Notes under the pieces: generated by a model
Database searches by the model: none
The model's input: the letters and a program-made list of their open reading frames with translations, nothing else
What the model was told of the DNA's origin: nothing
Shown: one piece after another, positions 8,058 to 17,906 of the stretch
How positions within the stretch are numbered: position 1 is the stretch's first letter
How the letters are laid out: every line of letters begins with the position of its first letter
Program-made: the position numbers and the translations under genes
Assembly: GCF_000243455.1 (NCBI RefSeq)
Contig: NZ_AGJL01000004.1
Location: 1-46,962 of the forward strand
Reading direction: 5' to 3'
Source of the DNA: Methanotorris formicicus Mc-S-70
GTDB taxonomy: Archaea > AGJL01 > Methanococci > Methanococcales > Methanococcaceae
Length of the DNA stretch: 46,962 bases

Positions 8058-8669
8058 ATGGGTGTAGAAAAAATCACATCCAAAATCATGGATGATGCAA
8101 AAAAGAAGGCAGATGAAATAATTAAAAAAGCAGAGGAAGAAGCAAGCGTTATTTTAAAGAATGCAGAGGAAGAGGCTGAGAAAAGGAAAAATACAATATT
8201 GAAGAAAGGGGAGAAGGACGCAGAGATGACAAAAAACAGAATAATCGCAGAGGCTAAATTAACAGCAAAGAGAATGATTTTAGAAGAGAAGGAGAAAATC
8301 ATAGAAATGGCAATAGAAAAATTAAGAGAAGATTTAGCAAAACTTCCAGAAAAACCTGAATACAAAGGAATATTGGAGAAAATGATTAAAAATGGAGCTG
8401 TTTCCCTTGGTGGAGGAGAGTTAATTGTTCAATTAAATGAGAGAGATATGGGTTTAGTTGAGGATGAAGTACTTTGGAAATTGGAAAAAGAAATAGAGGA
8501 AGCCGCAGGAAAAGTTACCATATTGAAGAAGGGAGAACCTGTAAAGATTATTGGTGGATGCATAATAAGTACAGCAGATGGGTTAAAGATTTTAAACAAC
8601 AGTTTGGAGGCTGTATTTGAAAGAGATATGGAAAATATAAGGGCAAAAATCACGGATATATTATTCTAA
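8058..8669 (+). CDS. atpE: A-type ATP synthase subunit E
   Basis: A 203-residue stator subunit. Residues 1-100 form a long charged helix ([18 protein letters not shown] and similar repeats) that pairs with subunit H. The remainder is a globular domain with the family's typical strand and helix pattern (SLGGGELIVQLNERD, GGCIISTADGLKILNNS) that binds the catalytic head. It starts at ATG 8058, four bases after AGGTGA, and its length is normal. A 71-base spacer with a small reading frame and a hairpin separates it from subunit C. Confidence 0.92.
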   Translation: MGVEKITSKIMDDAKKKADEIIKKAEEEASVILKNAEEEAEKRKNTILKKGEKDAEMTKNRIIAEAKLTAKRMILEEKEKIIEMAIEKLREDLAKLPEKPEYKGILEKMIKNGAVSLGGGELIVQLNERDMGLVEDEVLWKLEKEIEEAAGKVTILKKGEPVKIIGGCIISTADGLKILNNSLEAVFERDMENIRAKITDILF

Positions 8670-8678
8670 GGTGGTATA

Positions 8679-8750
8679 ATGCATAGAAAAGCATTTACAT
8701 GCAGCCACAAGGCTGCCTTTGGAGTTGAGGGGTGGTTCCAATGGATATAA
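8679..8750 (+). CDS. Possible 23-residue leader peptide between atpE and atpC
   Basis: A short open frame, ATG to TAA, encoding MHRKAFTCSHKAAFGVEGWF plus three residues. It has its own site (AAGGTGG, four bases, ATG), and its stop codon overlaps the first codons of atpC in another frame, as in translational coupling. It contains the hairpin GCAGCC-ACAA-GGCTGC. No homologue is known to me. It may be an untranslated spacer that reads open by chance. Confidence 0.3.
   Translation: MHRKAFTCSHKAAFGVEGWFQWI
8701..8716 (+). repeat. GC-rich stem-loop before atpC
   Basis: GCAGCC, loop ACAA, GGCTGC: a perfect six-pair, all-GC-rich stem in a strongly AT-rich operon, 24 bases before the atpC start and just upstream of its GGGGTGG site. 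It could pace translation or mark an RNA processing point between stator and head genes. That role is inference. Confidence 0.5.
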
Positions 8751-9907
8751 CGGCGATAGCCCAATTTATGAATATGCCCTTTGATACATTTATGATACTG
8801 TTAATATTGGCGAGTATTGTTGTATTTTTGGTTATAATTATATACATATTGAAGTACGTCATTGATTTAGCCCCATTTGCATACACCAATGCGAGAATTA
8901 GAAGTATGGAAGCAAGGTTGTTAAGTAAAGATAAGTTGGATGAGTTAATTGAAGCAGGAGGAATAAATGAGTTGATTGGGTTCTTAGATGACACTGAATA
9001 CGGCCCTTATATTAGTGAGGTAATGAATGAATTACATGACCCAATTGCAATCGAAAAGGCATTAAACATGCATCTTGCAGATGTATATCAAACATTATTG
9101 ACAATTTCCCCGGATGAGGCTAAGAAAACATTAAACTTATTGGCAAAAAAATTTGATATAAAGAACATAAAAACATTATTAAGAGCAAAATACGTTGGTT
9201 TGGATGAAGAAGAAACATTTAAATTACTCATACCTTTAGGAACCATCCCAGTTAATAAGTTGAGGGAGTTGAGTGAAACAAAAAGTGTGGATGAAGTGGT
9301 AAGTGGTTTAGAGGGTACTGAATACGCTCCTGTTTTAAACGAGGCTTTAGCAAAATTTGAGCAAACAAATAACTTGTTACCACTTGAATTGGCATTGGAC
9401 AAATACTTACTTGAAAAATTGTGGAAGACTGTTGGTATTGAAGGTAAAGAAAAAGACCTTTTCAAAGAATTCATTGGAAGAATGGTTGATATTGAAAGTA
9501 TAAAGGTAATATTAAGAGGAAAAGTTGACAAATTGCCATCAGATGTTCTCTCAGATTACCTTGTAAACATTGGATATGAACTCGCTCCTTGGAAGTTGAA
9601 GGAATTGGCAGATGCTGATAGCATTGAGGCAGTTGTAAGTTCATTGGAAGGAACTGCATACGCTCAAATATTGGCAGATGCAATGGAAGAATATGAGAAA
9701 ACAAAATCTGTCTATGCATTTGAAAAAGCTCTTGACAAATATCTTGTTGAATTGGGTAAAAAATTATCATTAAGAAAACCATTTGGAGTAGGGCCAATCA
9801 TTGGATTCATTACTGCAAAAGAGTTGGAGATTAGAAACTTGAAGATAATCATAAAAGGGAAGATTGAGAATTTCTCATCAAATCAAATTAGAACCCTAAT
9901 TGCCTAA
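8741..9907 (+). CDS. atpC: A-type ATP synthase subunit C (V-type d-like)
   Basis: A 388-residue subunit that connects the central stalk to the proteolipid ring. Repeated helical units are visible, each with a motif like GLEGTEYAPVLNEAL or SLEGTAYAQILADAM. These are the three similar helical domains typical of archaeal C / eukaryotic d subunits. The N-terminus (residues 10-45) is hydrophobic. The start is ATG 8741 after GGGGTGG and TTCCA. An upstream in-frame GTG at 8732 lies inside this site and is rejected. Confidence 0.92.
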   Translation: MDITAIAQFMNMPFDTFMILLILASIVVFLVIIIYILKYVIDLAPFAYTNARIRSMEARLLSKDKLDELIEAGGINELIGFLDDTEYGPYISEVMNELHDPIAIEKALNMHLADVYQTLLTISPDEAKKTLNLLAKKFDIKNIKTLLRAKYVGLDEEETFKLLIPLGTIPVNKLRELSETKSVDEVVSGLEGTEYAPVLNEALAKFEQTNNLLPLELALDKYLLEKLWKTVGIEGKEKDLFKEFIGRMVDIESIKVILRGKVDKLPSDVLSDYLVNIGYELAPWKLKELADADSIEAVVSSLEGTAYAQILADAMEEYEKTKSVYAFEKALDKYLVELGKKLSLRKPFGVGPIIGFITAKELEIRNLKIIIKGKIENFSSNQIRTLIA

Positions 9908-9950
9908 TTTCCTAAAAATTTTTAAGGAAAAAACTACAAAAGTGATGAAA

Positions 9951-10250
9951 ATGAAAATTGGTGTTGTTGGAGATAGAGATACTGCCATTGGATTTAGATT
10001 GGCAGGTTTAGTTGATGTTTATGAAGTTAATAATAAAGAAGAAGCCGAAAAGGCAATAAAAGAATTATCCGAAAGGGAAGATATTGGATTAATAATAACA
10101 ACTGAAAGAATTGGGGAAGAAATAAGGGATGTTATTGATTCAATAGATAAAGTTGTTGTGGAAATTCCAGATAAGAACGGTCCAATTGTTAGGGAGCACG
10201 ACCCAATAAGAATCCTTGTAAGAAAAGCAGTTGGTGTAGAGATGAAATAA
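9951..10250 (+). CDS. atpF: A-type ATP synthase subunit F
   Basis: A 99-residue Rossmann-like protein starting MKIGVVGDRDTAIGFRLAG, the signature opening of the F subunit that rides on the central stalk and influences catalysis. I start it at ATG 9951, four bases after GTGAT. The longer reading from 9900 overlaps the end of atpC, has no ribosome binding site and adds residues not seen in the family, whose members are about 100 residues long. Confidence 0.92.
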   Translation: MKIGVVGDRDTAIGFRLAGLVDVYEVNNKEEAEKAIKELSEREDIGLIITTERIGEEIRDVIDSIDKVVVEIPDKNGPIVREHDPIRILVRKAVGVEMK

Positions 10251-10282
10251 AAAAATAAAAATTGTTTGACTGAGGTGAAAAT

Positions 10283-12046
10283 ATGGTCGTTGGAAAGATT
10301 ATTAAAATTGCAGGGCCTGTCGTCGTTGCTGAAGGTATGAAAGGAGCACAGATGTATGAGGTCGTTAAAGTAGGAGAAGAAAAATTAACTGGAGAGATTA
10401 TCCAGTTGCAAGGAGATAAGGCAGTTATTCAGGTTTATGAGGAAACAGCAGGTATAAAACCGGGAGAACCAGTTGAAGGTACTGGAGCACCATTATCAGT
10501 TGAACTTGGACCAGGAATGATGAAGGCAATGTATGATGGTATTCAAAGACCATTAACAGCAATTGAAGATAAAACAGGCTCAATTTTCATTCCAAGAGGG
10601 GTTGATGTTCCAGCATTGCCAAGGGACATAAAATGGGACTTTACACCAACTGTAAAAGTTGGGGACTATGTTGAAGAGGGAGATATCATTGGAACTGTCC
10701 CAGAAACCCCATCAATTGTCCACAAAATAATGGTTCCAATTGGAATAAAAGGAAAAATAAAAGAAATAAAAGAAGGTAAATTCACCGTTGAAGAAACTGT
10801 TGCTATTGTTGAGACAGAGGATGGAGAAGAGAAGGAATTAACATTGATGCAAAAATGGCCAGTAAGAAAACCAAGACCATACAAAGAAAAACTTCCACCA
10901 GTTATTCCATTAATAACAGGGCAGAGAGTTGAAGATACATTCTTCGGTTTGGCAAAAGGAGGTACAGCAGCAATTCCAGGTCCATTCGGTTCTGGTAAGA
11001 CTGTTACACAACATCAATTGGCAAAATGGGCTGATGCTGACGTTGTAGTTTACATTGGATGCGGGGAGAGAGGAAACGAGATGACAGAGGTTATTGAAGA
11101 GTTCCCACACTTAGAAGATATCAAAACAGGAAACAAATTGATGGATAGGACAGTTTTAATCGCAAACACATCAAACATGCCTGTTGCTGCAAGGGAAGCA
11201 TCCGTCTATACAGGAATTACAATTGCAGAATATTTCAGAGATATGGGATATGGGGTTTTATTAACAGCGGATTCAACATCAAGATGGGCAGAGGCAATGA
11301 GGGAAATCTCTGGTAGGTTAGAGGAGATGCCAGGGGAAGAAGGTTATCCAGCATACCTTGCATCAAGATTGGCTCAGTTCTATGAGAGGGCAGGAAGAGT
11401 TGTAACATTAGGGCAAGATGATAGACAAGGATTCGTTTGTATTGTAGGGGCAGTTTCACCACCAGGTGGGGACTTCTCAGAACCAGTTACATCAAACACA
11501 TTGAGGATTGTTAAGGTATTCTGGGCATTAGATGCAAACTTGGCAAGGAGAAGACACTTCCCAGCAATCAACTGGTTGCAAAGTTACTCATTGTATGTTG
11601 GTGACATTGCAGGTTGGTGGAAGGAGAACACTGGTGAAGATTGGAAGAAGTTGAGAGACGAGGCAATGAACCTCTTGCAGAAAGAGGCAGAGTTGCAAGA
11701 GATCGTCCAATTGGTTGGGCCTGATGCATTGCCAGATAGGGAAAGGGTTATCTTAGAAGTTGCAAGAATGCTTAGAGAGGACTTCTTGCAACAAGATGCG
11801 TTCCATGAAGTAGATACATACTGTCCACCAATGAAACAATACTTGATGTTAAAAACCATCATGACATTCTATAACAAAGCATTGGATGCAGTTGCAAAAG
11901 GTGTCAACCCAGCAGATATAATGAAAGTTTCAGTTAAGGGAGATATTGCAAGAATGAAATACATCCCACATGAAGAGTTTGTAAATACAAAGGCAAAAGA
12001 AATTATGGACAAGATTGAGGCAGAAATGAATGCATTAATTAAATAA
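10283..12046 (+). CDS. atpA: A-type ATP synthase catalytic subunit A
   Basis: A 587-residue catalytic subunit of the A1 head, which makes ATP from ADP and phosphate. The P-loop reads GPFGSGKT (about residues 234-241). The inserted 'non-homologous region' that separates A from B subunits is present around residues 110-200. The segments GCGERGNEM and [12 protein letters not shown] give the catalytic glutamate and Walker B region. No intein is present: the length is normal and the P-loop is uninterrupted. It starts at ATG 10283 after GAGGTGA. Confidence 0.97.
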   Translation: MVVGKIIKIAGPVVVAEGMKGAQMYEVVKVGEEKLTGEIIQLQGDKAVIQVYEETAGIKPGEPVEGTGAPLSVELGPGMMKAMYDGIQRPLTAIEDKTGSIFIPRGVDVPALPRDIKWDFTPTVKVGDYVEEGDIIGTVPETPSIVHKIMVPIGIKGKIKEIKEGKFTVEETVAIVETEDGEEKELTLMQKWPVRKPRPYKEKLPPVIPLITGQRVEDTFFGLAKGGTAAIPGPFGSGKTVTQHQLAKWADADVVVYIGCGERGNEMTEVIEEFPHLEDIKTGNKLMDRTVLIANTSNMPVAAREASVYTGITIAEYFRDMGYGVLLTADSTSRWAEAMREISGRLEEMPGEEGYPAYLASRLAQFYERAGRVVTLGQDDRQGFVCIVGAVSPPGGDFSEPVTSNTLRIVKVFWALDANLARRRHFPAINWLQSYSLYVGDIAGWWKENTGEDWKKLRDEAMNLLQKEAELQEIVQLVGPDALPDRERVILEVARMLREDFLQQDAFHEVDTYCPPMKQYLMLKTIMTFYNKALDAVAKGVNPADIMKVSVKGDIARMKYIPHEEFVNTKAKEIMDKIEAEMNALIK

Positions 12047-12097
12047 ATTAAATAACTAATTTAAATTCCTTTTTAAAAATCATAAAGGAGGGTTACC

Positions 12098-13489
12098 ATG
12101 GCAGTTGCAAAAACAGTTGAATACACATCAATCTCAAGAATTGCAGGGCCATTGTTGGTTGTTGAAGGAGTTGAAGGTGCATCTTATGGAGAAATTGTTG
12201 AGGTCGTTTGTCCCGATGGAGAGAAGAGAACAGGGCAGGTTTTAGAGGCAAGAGATAATCTTGCAGTTGTTCAGGTATTCGAGGGAACAACAGGATTGAG
12301 TACAAACCAAACAAAAGTAAGATTTACAGGAGAAACAGCAAAAATTGGAGTATCAATGGAAATGCTCGGTAGAATATTCAACGGTGCTGGTAAGCCTATC
12401 GATGGCGGTCCAGAAATTATTCCAGAGAAGAAATTGGATATCAACGGTTACCCATTAAACCCAGTTTCAAGAAAATTCCCAAGTGACTTCATTCAAACTG
12501 GTATATCAACAATTGATGGTATGAACACACTCGTTAGGGGACAAAAATTACCTATCTTCTCTGGTTCAGGTTTGCCACACAACCAACTTGCTGCTCAAAT
12601 TGCAAGACAGGCAAAAGTTAGAGGAGAAGGAGAACAGTTCGCAGTTGTCTTTGCTGCAATGGGTATTACAAACGAGGAAGCAAACTACTTTATGGAAGAG
12701 TTTAGAAAAACAGGAGCATTGGAAAAAGCAGTTGTTTTCATCAACCTTGCAGATGATCCAGCAATTGAAAGAATCTTAACACCAAGGATTGCTTTGACTG
12801 TTGCAGAGTACTTGGCTTATGAAAAGGATATGCACGTTCTCGTTATCTTAACAGATATGACCAACTACTGTGAAGCATTGAGGGAGATCGCAGCAGCAAG
12901 AAACGAGGTTCCTGGAAGAAGAGGTTACCCAGGTTACATGTATACTGACTTGGCAACCTTATACGAAAGAGCAGGAAGAGTTAGGGGAAGAAATGGAACA
13001 ATTACCCAAATCCCAATCTTAACAATGCCTCACGACGATATAACCCACCCAATTCCAGACTTGACTGGTTATATCACTGAGGGGCAGATCGTTCTTTCAA
13101 GAGAGTTGCACAGAAAAGGTATCTACCCACCTGTTGATGTCTTGCCGTCATTATCAAGATTGATGGGTAGCGGTATTGGGGAAGGAAAAACAAGAGATGA
13201 TCACTCAAAGGTTATTAACCAGGTTTACGCTGCATATGCAGAAGGTAGAAGTTTGAGAGATTTAGTTGCTGTCGTTGGGGAAGAGGCATTAACTGACAGG
13301 GATAGGGCATACTTAAGATTTGCTGATGAGTTTGAGAAGAAATTCGTCATGCAAGGAAGGGATGAAGATAGAGCAATTGAAGAAACACTTGACTTAGCAT
13401 GGGAGTTATTGGCTATCTTACCAGAGGAAGAGTTGAAGAGAGTTCCAGATGAGTTAATTAAGAAGTACCATCCAAAATACAGAAAATAA
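12098..13489 (+). CDS. atpB: A-type ATP synthase regulatory subunit B
   Basis: A 463-residue non-catalytic head subunit alternating with A. It has the family beginning [20 protein letters not shown]. Where A has a P-loop, B has [18 protein letters not shown], which lacks the Walker lysine as expected. The arginine-finger segment [15 protein letters not shown] and the C-terminal helical domain are intact. It starts at ATG 12098 after GGAGGG. The 51-base gap after atpA contains no promoter. Confidence 0.97.
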   Translation: MAVAKTVEYTSISRIAGPLLVVEGVEGASYGEIVEVVCPDGEKRTGQVLEARDNLAVVQVFEGTTGLSTNQTKVRFTGETAKIGVSMEMLGRIFNGAGKPIDGGPEIIPEKKLDINGYPLNPVSRKFPSDFIQTGISTIDGMNTLVRGQKLPIFSGSGLPHNQLAAQIARQAKVRGEGEQFAVVFAAMGITNEEANYFMEEFRKTGALEKAVVFINLADDPAIERILTPRIALTVAEYLAYEKDMHVLVILTDMTNYCEALREIAAARNEVPGRRGYPGYMYTDLATLYERAGRVRGRNGTITQIPILTMPHDDITHPIPDLTGYITEGQIVLSRELHRKGIYPPVDVLPSLSRLMGSGIGEGKTRDDHSKVINQVYAAYAEGRSLRDLVAVVGEEALTDRDRAYLRFADEFEKKFVMQGRDEDRAIEETLDLAWELLAILPEEELKRVPDELIKKYHPKYRK

Positions 13490-13569
13490 ATCTATAATTA
13501 ATTTTCTTTTATTTAAAAATCTTTATGTTTGTTTTTGTTGAGAATAAGTTAGTTTTTTGAGGGATTGTT

Positions 13570-14217
13570 ATGCAACAGGTAAACCCAACAAGGATGGAAT
13601 TGTTGAAATTAAAAAATAAGATTAAACTTGCTCAGAAAGGGCACAAGTTGTTAAAGCAAAAGAGAGATGCTCTTATTATGGAGTTTTTTGACATCATTGA
13701 GCAGGCATCAGGGATTAGGGAGAAGGTAAACAAATGTCTTGAAGAGGCATATAAGGATTTGATAATGGCTCAGGCAGTTATGGGGATTTTGTCAGTTAAA
13801 GAGGCATCTTATGCAGCAAAAAATGATAAGATTGATTTAGATGTAGATACAAGAAACATAATGGGTGTTACAGTTCCAGTATTTGAGATTGAAAACGTTA
13901 GGAGAAATATCTCAGAAAGAGGATACAGCATCTACAATACATACTCAAAGTTGGATGAGGCAGCAAAGGCATTTGAAGAGGCACTGGAGTTAATTGTTGA
14001 ACTTGCTGAAATAGAAACTTCAATAAAATTACTTGCAGAGGAGATAATTACAACAAAAAGAAGGGTAAATGCTCTTGAATATGTTATCATTCCAAGATTG
14101 GAAGAAACCAAAAAATACATATCCATGAGATTGGATGAGATGGAGAGGGAGAACTTCTTCAGATTGAAACTTATTAAGTCAAGGATTGAAAGAAGAGAAG
14201 CAGGGGAAGAGGTATAA
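13570..14217 (+). CDS. atpD: A-type ATP synthase subunit D (central stalk)
   Basis: A 215-residue helical protein beginning [20 protein letters not shown], the D-subunit signature. D forms the rotor shaft, with N- and C-terminal helices pairing as a coiled coil (residues 5-70 and 125-205) around a short middle section. The 80-base T-rich gap after atpB could carry weak termination or a processing site. From memory, atpD lies apart from the other ATP synthase genes in M. jannaschii; if so, its position here is a useful lineage marker. Confidence 0.93.
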   Translation: MQQVNPTRMELLKLKNKIKLAQKGHKLLKQKRDALIMEFFDIIEQASGIREKVNKCLEEAYKDLIMAQAVMGILSVKEASYAAKNDKIDLDVDTRNIMGVTVPVFEIENVRRNISERGYSIYNTYSKLDEAAKAFEEALELIVELAEIETSIKLLAEEIITTKRRVNALEYVIIPRLEETKKYISMRLDEMERENFFRLKLIKSRIERREAGEEV

Positions 14218-14263
14218 CTTTGCTTAATTTTTATTTGTTTTATGAAAAATTTAGGTGGTAATT

Positions 14264-14638
14264 ATGTTTAGAATCCTTGGAAGAGTAGGGAAAATAGAGC
14301 ATGAGATAGAATCTAAAAAATACCTCTATGACTTCAAATTTAAAGAAGGGGGCAAAATCATCCCCATAGTTGCTGATGAAGATGTTGAATTTAAGCAAGG
14401 GGATGCAAAATCAATAAAAATAAAGGAGATAAAGATACCTCCAAAGCATCTAATTTTGTTATGTCCTTATGCAAGACATAGGGTAGGTCATATTATTGCA
14501 ATAGGTGAGGAATTCCCAGTACCGGTTGAGATGGAGAGATCTGCAGATAGGGCAATGTTCATTGCAGGGATTGATGGAAAAGTTAGTAAGGATGATTTAA
14601 TAGGAATGGCATTGTTAATCCCTATTGAAGTCATGTAA
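14264..14638 (+). CDS. DUF22 family protein
   Basis: A 124-residue protein of the archaeal DUF22 family, beginning MFRILGRVGKIEHEIESKKY and probably all-beta. A conserved-looking middle reads PYARHRVGHIIAIGEEFPVPVE. Function is unknown. I start it at ATG 14264 after GGTGG (14254-14258). A GTG inside that site is rejected. It follows atpD by 46 bases on the same strand, so it may be co-transcribed with the ATP synthase. Nothing in the sequence shows that it is a subunit. Confidence 0.7.
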   Translation: MFRILGRVGKIEHEIESKKYLYDFKFKEGGKIIPIVADEDVEFKQGDAKSIKIKEIKIPPKHLILLCPYARHRVGHIIAIGEEFPVPVEMERSADRAMFIAGIDGKVSKDDLIGMALLIPIEVM

Positions 14639-14896
14639 ATATTTTGATATATTCATTCTTTTATGTGGGTAACACTTAATTGGGGCTATTGGATTTATTT
14701 TTGGCATTACTTGGATGATAAATCTATTTTTTTAGAAAGATTTTTATATTTTTAAATATTAATATTTGATGTATTAATAAAGAATGTGTGGGGTTTATAG
14801 ATGTTCTCACATAATGGTTATTGGAGGAATTATTTTTACAGTAATTATGGATATCTTATGTGTTTATCGTTAGTGCAGTAAAAACTGGGGTTGAAA

Positions 14897-15066
14897 GGGC
14901 TTGAAGAGACCCAACTACAAAAACCAGCACTAGAAATTTTAGGAAATTTATGGAATGAAAGATTGTGAGGATTTATGAGAAGTATAAAAATATTATTGAT
15001 AAATTTAAGTTGATAAGAGAGGTTTATATCAATTTATATGAATCGGTAAATTTAGATAATATATAG
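14897..15066 (+). pseudogene. Possible decayed coding remnant in the 14.64-15.18 kb gap
   Basis: This 539-base gap has no intact gene. From 14897 one frame reads GLEETQLQKPALEILGNLWN and then hits TGA. A one-base frame change there continues as RIYEKYKNIIDKFKLIREVY and stops at 15064-15066. The amphipathic, gene-like composition across the frame change suggests an old broken gene, but it is short and could be chance. An open stretch from GTG 14965 (33 residues) is the longest intact piece. I recognise no family. The remainder, 14640-14896 and 15067-15177, shows only AT-rich sequence and T-runs. Confidence 0.3.
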
Positions 15067-15177
15067 GTGCCTATGATTTAAATAAAACAAAAATCCTCAA
15101 CAATCTACAATAAAGATTTTTTAAATCTCAAAAGATTAATAAGTTAAGATGGATAAATTATTTTAATGGTGAGAATT

Positions 15178-15597
15178 ATGCCTACAACTTATGAATTAAA
15201 GATTTATGGAAAAGTTCAGCATGTTGGTTTTAGAGAGAGGATTGAAAACTTGGGGCATGCTTTAGGTATTGACGGGGTTGTATATAATTATAAAGATGGA
15301 ACCGTTAGGATTTTAGCAAACTTTACAAGCGAAAGAAAAAAGCAATTGTTTATAGAATTCATAAAAGAGTTGGAAAATGAAGATAAGTTAATCAATATTG
15401 AGAAGATTGAAGAAAAGAAATTGGATACCTACATTGAATTCCCAGAAGGAATTAATAGGATTTCATCAGATGATTTAATCGAGTTAAATAAAAAGTTAGA
15501 TGAAGGGGTTAAATATATTAAATTAATTTTTGGAGAGATGGAAAAAATGAATGCAAAATTAGACAAAATCATAGAATTATTGGAGAAAAAACTTTAA
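15178..15597 (+). CDS. Acylphosphatase-domain protein with helical C-terminal extension
   Basis: A 139-residue protein. Residues 1-90 are an acylphosphatase domain: [20 protein letters not shown] supplies the substrate-binding arginine, and [12 protein letters not shown] supplies the catalytic asparagine, so hydrolysis of acyl phosphates is plausible. The usual acylphosphatase is about 90 residues. Here about 50 extra residues form charged helices ending in a coiled-coil-like [16 protein letters not shown], perhaps for oligomerisation. The start is ATG 15178, four bases after GGTGAG. The ATG at 15166 overlaps that site and is rejected. The gene stands alone, with trpE converging from the right. 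Confidence 0.8.
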   Translation: MPTTYELKIYGKVQHVGFRERIENLGHALGIDGVVYNYKDGTVRILANFTSERKKQLFIEFIKELENEDKLINIEKIEEKKLDTYIEFPEGINRISSDDLIELNKKLDEGVKYIKLIFGEMEKMNAKLDKIIELLEKKL

Positions 15598-15630
15598 TCA
15601 TCTCTGAAATATCCACACTATTTATTAGCA

Positions 15631-17064
15631 TTATTTTTTTATGGATTTTATTGTACTTACCATAGCCATACCTTTTTTCTCGGTTTCTTCCCATTCCTTC
15701 TCTGGAACACTATCTGCCACAACTCCTGCTCCAACCTGTATATAGCCCCTATCATTTACAACTTCAATAGTTCTTATTGTTATTGCTAAATCCATAACAT
15801 CATCCCATCCAAAATAACCAATTCCTCCACCATAAGATCCTCTGTATGTTTTTTCCAATTCCTCAATTATCTCCATTGCCCTAACTTTTGGAGCACCACT
15901 TAACGTTCCTGCTGGGAATGTTGCCTTAACCGCCAAGAAGGAATCATAGTTATCCTTCAACTCCCCAACAACATTGCTTACAATATGCTGAACATGGGAG
16001 TATTTTTCAATAACCATAAATTCATCAACTTCAACTGTTCCAAACTTTGAAACCTTTCCGACATCATTTCTTGCCAAATCAACAAGCATAACATGTTCTG
16101 CCCTTTCTTTTTCATCATTTAAGAGAATTTCTTCAAGTTTTTTATCTTCTTCCTCCGTCTTTCCCCTTCCAATTGTTCCAGCAATAGGTCTTGAAATTAT
16201 ATATCTCTTCCCATCCTTGATATCTGTTTTAACCAAAATTTCAGGAGAAGAACCAATCAACTTCCTCTCTCCAAAATCCAAATAATACATGTATGGGGAT
16301 GGGTTAATCTCCCTTAATTTCTTGTAAATTTCAAACAAATCATATCCTTTCAAATCAACCTCCATCCTTCTTGATAAGACCACTTGGAATATGTCTCCAG
16401 CATAGATGTATTCCTTTGCCTTTCTAACAGCCTCTTCAAATTCTTCTTTTTCAAAGTTGGATTTTATTTTTATATCGGTGTTTTCATCTTCATTTTTAGA
16501 GTGGATTGAAGAGTTACAAAATCCTTCATTTTTTGCCTTATTTAAGATATCTTCAAGTTTTTCTATGCCTTCTTTGCTATCTGATACCAAGTTTATTGTT
16601 TTTTCTTTTAAATCATAGGAAATAAAATCTTTAACAATAAAAAATTCTGCATCTGGGAAGTTTAAGTCGTTTATAGGTCTTGGTTGGATTTTATCCAAAT
16701 CTATCCAATATCTTATTATATCATAAGATAGATACCCAACAAGCCCTCCTTTGAACCTTAAATAGGATGGGATTTCCTCAATATGTTTTAAGTGCTTTAA
16801 ATACTCATTCCTCACTTCCCTCAAAGCATCCAATGGGCAGTTGTATTTTCCTTCTAAATGCTTTATTTTTTCCCCAAATTCGGTGAACGCCTCAATTTTT
16901 AATTTCCCATCTTTAAACTCTATTTTACCTTCTGCCTTTCCCAATATTGAATATCTCGCTATTTTTGGAACACCCTCTGCAGACTCTAACAAAAATGTAT
17001 TTTCTCCAATAATACTCCTATAAGTTTCCAATGGTGAAACTTCCATCCTTATTTTTTTAATCAT
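15631..17064 (-). CDS. trpE: Anthranilate synthase component I
   Basis: A 477-residue chorismate-binding enzyme that makes anthranilate from chorismate with ammonia or glutamine-derived nitrogen, the first committed step to tryptophan. Family blocks are complete: LLES near residue 25 (the tryptophan feedback-binding element), [45 protein letters not shown] and [20 protein letters not shown]. It starts at ATG 17064 after GAGGG. It is last in an apparent operon after the RimK-like ligase (9-base gap), away from the window's trpF at 43.5 kb, so trp genes look scattered. PabB is the alternative, but the LLES motif and organism favour TrpE. Confidence 0.9.
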   Translation of the reverse strand: MIKKIRMEVSPLETYRSIIGENTFLLESAEGVPKIARYSILGKAEGKIEFKDGKLKIEAFTEFGEKIKHLEGKYNCPLDALREVRNEYLKHLKHIEEIPSYLRFKGGLVGYLSYDIIRYWIDLDKIQPRPINDLNFPDAEFFIVKDFISYDLKEKTINLVSDSKEGIEKLEDILNKAKNEGFCNSSIHSKNEDENTDIKIKSNFEKEEFEEAVRKAKEYIYAGDIFQVVLSRRMEVDLKGYDLFEIYKKLREINPSPYMYYLDFGERKLIGSSPEILVKTDIKDGKRYIISRPIAGTIGRGKTEEEDKKLEEILLNDEKERAEHVMLVDLARNDVGKVSKFGTVEVDEFMVIEKYSHVQHIVSNVVGELKDNYDSFLAVKATFPAGTLSGAPKVRAMEIIEELEKTYRGSYGGGIGYFGWDDVMDLAITIRTIEVVNDRGYIQVGAGVVADSVPEKEWEETEKKGMAMVSTIKSIKK

Positions 17065-17073
17065 AATTTCCCT

Positions 17074-17901
17074 CTATTTTTTCATCTTATCAATACAAAA
17101 ATCAACGATTGCATTAGGCACATCAACAAATTTCATCATCCCTCTAAATTGAGGTGTTATGTTCATTTCTAATATGTAAGATTTATCTCTACAAACCAAA
17201 ACATCAACACCAACAATATCAGCCCCTACTTTTTCAACACATCTTAAAATTAACTCTTCCATCTCATTATTCAAATTAAACTCCCTAACATCTGCCCCAA
17301 GAGAAAAGTTTGCCCTCCAATCATTTTTTGGTATCCTTTCCATAGTCCCAATAATCTCATCACCAACAACAAATGCCCTGACATCACTCTCATATTTTAC
17401 AAATTCCTGGATAAAGATTTCCCTGTTGTGGAATCTAAGGAGTTCGATAATATTTTTTAACTCATAAATATTACTTACTTTTACAATACCATTCCCATAA
17501 CCACCGTATATTGGTTTGATAACTATTGGGAAATTTATACTATTTTTTTCCATAGCATTTAAAATCTTCTCTAAGTTATTTGTGTAAGTTAGAAATGATT
17601 TTGGCATGTATTTTTTTAGTTTTAGATAGGTTAGATATTTATTTTGGCATGTATAAACTGTTTCCGAGTTATTTATAACATTTAGTCCTTCACTTTCAAA
17701 ATACTTCAATGCATATATGCCCTCAAATAAATAACTCCTCTCAACCCTTGATAATATTAGATCATAATGGTAATCATCACCATTAATAACCTCTTTACTA
17801 TCAACAAAATCTATCTTTAAATTTCTCTTTTTAAATGTATCTAAAATCAATTCATTTTCATAGGTTCTTTTATGTGCAAGAACTCCGATCATATCTCTCA
17901 T
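17074..17901 (-). CDS. RimK-like ATP-grasp ligase (CofF/MptN-type)
   Basis: A 275-residue ATP-grasp enzyme. The glycine-rich ATP loop is IVIKPIYGGYGNGI (about residues 125-138). The metal-binding region reads DIVGVDVLVCRDKSYILEMN, followed by ITPQFRGM. Known methanogen members add glutamate to cofactors: CofF caps coenzyme F420 and MptN modifies tetrahydromethanopterin. Either is possible, as is an unknown acceptor. The start follows the DUF2117 stop by five bases, indicating translational coupling. An inner ATG three codons later is an equally good start. Context with trpE and DUF2117 does not decide the substrate. Confidence 0.75.
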   Translation of the reverse strand: MRDMIGVLAHKRTYENELILDTFKKRNLKIDFVDSKEVINGDDYHYDLILSRVERSYLFEGIYALKYFESEGLNVINNSETVYTCQNKYLTYLKLKKYMPKSFLTYTNNLEKILNAMEKNSINFPIVIKPIYGGYGNGIVKVSNIYELKNIIELLRFHNREIFIQEFVKYESDVRAFVVGDEIIGTMERIPKNDWRANFSLGADVREFNLNNEMEELILRCVEKVGADIVGVDVLVCRDKSYILEMNITPQFRGMMKFVDVPNAIVDFCIDKMKK

Positions 17902-17906
17902 CTTTT

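Noticed and set aside
10283-12046. Intein in the ATP synthase A subunit
   Set aside because: The length is normal, the P-loop is uninterrupted and there are no splice-junction motifs.
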